Source of the DNA: Mycolicibacter heraklionensis
GTDB lineage: Bacteria; Actinomycetota; Actinomycetes; Mycobacteriales; Mycobacteriaceae
Assembly: GCF_019645815.1 (NCBI RefSeq)
Contig: NZ_CP080997.1
Location: 310,001-374,000, forward strand
Direction of reading: 5' to 3'
Length of the DNA stretch: 64,000 bases
Below are positions 63,548 through 64,000 of the stretch, in pieces. Under the pieces are notes generated by a model, which saw only the letters and a list, made by a program, of their open reading frames with translations, was not told the origin of the DNA and did no database searches. The position numbers were made by a program, and so were the translations under genes. Position 1 is the stretch's first letter; each line of letters opens with the position of its first letter.

Positions 63548-64000
63548 CCGTTGCCGCACAACACAGTCGGAGTCGATCGGCGGTTCGCGGCGCCGGCGTC
63601 GCGATGCTGGCTGCCTTGCTGACCAGTGCGCCGGCGCTGGCGATCACCCCGCCGACGGTCGACCCGACGGTGCCGCCGCCCAGCGGGGCGCCCGGCCCCG
63701 TCACGGCGATGGAACAGCGCGGCGACTGCGCCAGTTCGGGTCTGCTGCCCGGCAGCAACCTCAGCGCCGCGGCGGCCGGACAGCGGATGCTCGATCTCCC
63801 TGCGGCGTGGCAGTTCTCTCGCGGCGAGGGTCAGACGGTGGCCGTCATCGACACCGGTGTACGGCCGGGCCCGCGCCTTGCGGCGGTGGAGCCGGGCGGC
63901 GACTACATCGGCACCACCGACGGCCTGACCGACTGCGACGGACACGGAACGCTGGTTGCTGGGATCGTGGCCGGCCAGCCGGGTGATGACGGCTTCTCCG
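63544..64000 (+). CDS. mycP3: ESX-3 mycosin protease MycP3 (5' part; cut by window end)
   Basis: The first 152 codons of a subtilisin-like serine protease (mycosin) that stabilises the ESX-3 membrane complex. A signal peptide (VAMLAALLTSAPALA) is followed by a Pro-rich linker. Catalytic Asp103 is in VAVIDTGV and His134 in DCDGHGTLVAGIVAG. The serine and C-terminal membrane helix lie beyond 64000. The start ATG overlaps the eccD3 stop. eccE3 is expected next. Confidence 0.93.
   Translation, partial: MTVAAQHSRSRSAVRGAGVAMLAALLTSAPALAITPPTVDPTVPPPSGAPGPVTAMEQRGDCASSGLLPGSNLSAAAAGQRMLDLPAAWQFSRGEGQTVAVIDTGVRPGPRLAAVEPGGDYIGTTDGLTDCDGHGTLVAGIVAGQPGDDGFS

Overview
The window is high-GC actinobacterial DNA from a mycobacterium (Mycobacteriaceae; species not determinable by reading). 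The left end matches the gene order of M. tuberculosis Rv0269c-Rv0274: a LigD-type polymerase, fadD2, fadE6, a TetR regulator and a glyoxalase. The right end matches Rv0281-Rv0291: a SAM methyltransferase followed by the ESX-3 type VII secretion operon. Between these two conserved edges lies about 40 kb that is absent from that M. tuberculosis interval and reads as an accessory metabolic island.

Layout. 0-9 kb: TetR regulator; PolD-like primase-polymerase; fadD2; DinB-like protein; a minus-strand operon (TetR, D-2-hydroxyacid dehydrogenase, fadE6) divergent from a glyoxalase-fold protein. 9-19 kb: alpha/beta hydrolase, XRE and LysR regulators, a PucR/CdaR-type regulator, a small secreted protein, then GMC oxidoreductase, NAD-dependent formate dehydrogenase and catalase in tandem. 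18.5-31 kb: a selenocysteine locus. It holds selB, selA, tRNA-Sec (anticodon UCA) and selD, plus a ferritin-like protein with its reductase. It also holds a membrane-bound molybdenum/tungsten formate dehydrogenase (NrfD-type subunit, FeS subunit, catalytic subunit). The catalytic gene has an in-frame UGA at complement(30555..30557) followed by a SECIS hairpin with a GGUCU loop, so it is one 1060-residue selenoprotein and not a broken gene. 31-43 kb: two divergent PucR-type regulators and a tightly coupled catabolic operon (acyltransferase, acyl-CoA synthetase, P450, FeS reductase, Rieske oxygenase, aldehyde dehydrogenase, GMC oxidase). 43-47 kb: fdhD, a secreted PGRS-repeat protein with no PE domain, a membrane protein, a lipoprotein and a TiaS-like protein. 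47.3-50.1 kb: a second PE-PPE-esxG-esxH cassette. 50.1-64 kb: methyltransferase, a control region with Zur-like and IdeR-like sites, then eccA3-eccB3-eccC3-PE5-PPE4-esxG-esxH-espG3-eccD3-mycP3 (cut by the window end).

How it fits together. SelA, SelB, SelC and SelD appear to serve the selenoprotein formate dehydrogenase, with FdhD as its sulfur-transfer maturation factor. A second, metal-free NAD formate dehydrogenase sits with a GMC oxidase and a catalase. That set resembles the alcohol oxidase / catalase / formate dehydrogenase trio of methylotrophic yeasts and is the most interesting functional hypothesis here, although the substrate is unproven. ESX-3 is expected to serve metal (iron/zinc) homeostasis, in line with the control sites in front of eccA3. 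The two esxG-esxH pairs are almost identical in DNA (esxH 100 percent, esxG two differences) although their flanking PE/PPE genes and the short spacers differ, which points to recent gene conversion. Parts of eccB3/eccC3 show abrupt codon-choice shifts consistent with mosaic ancestry.
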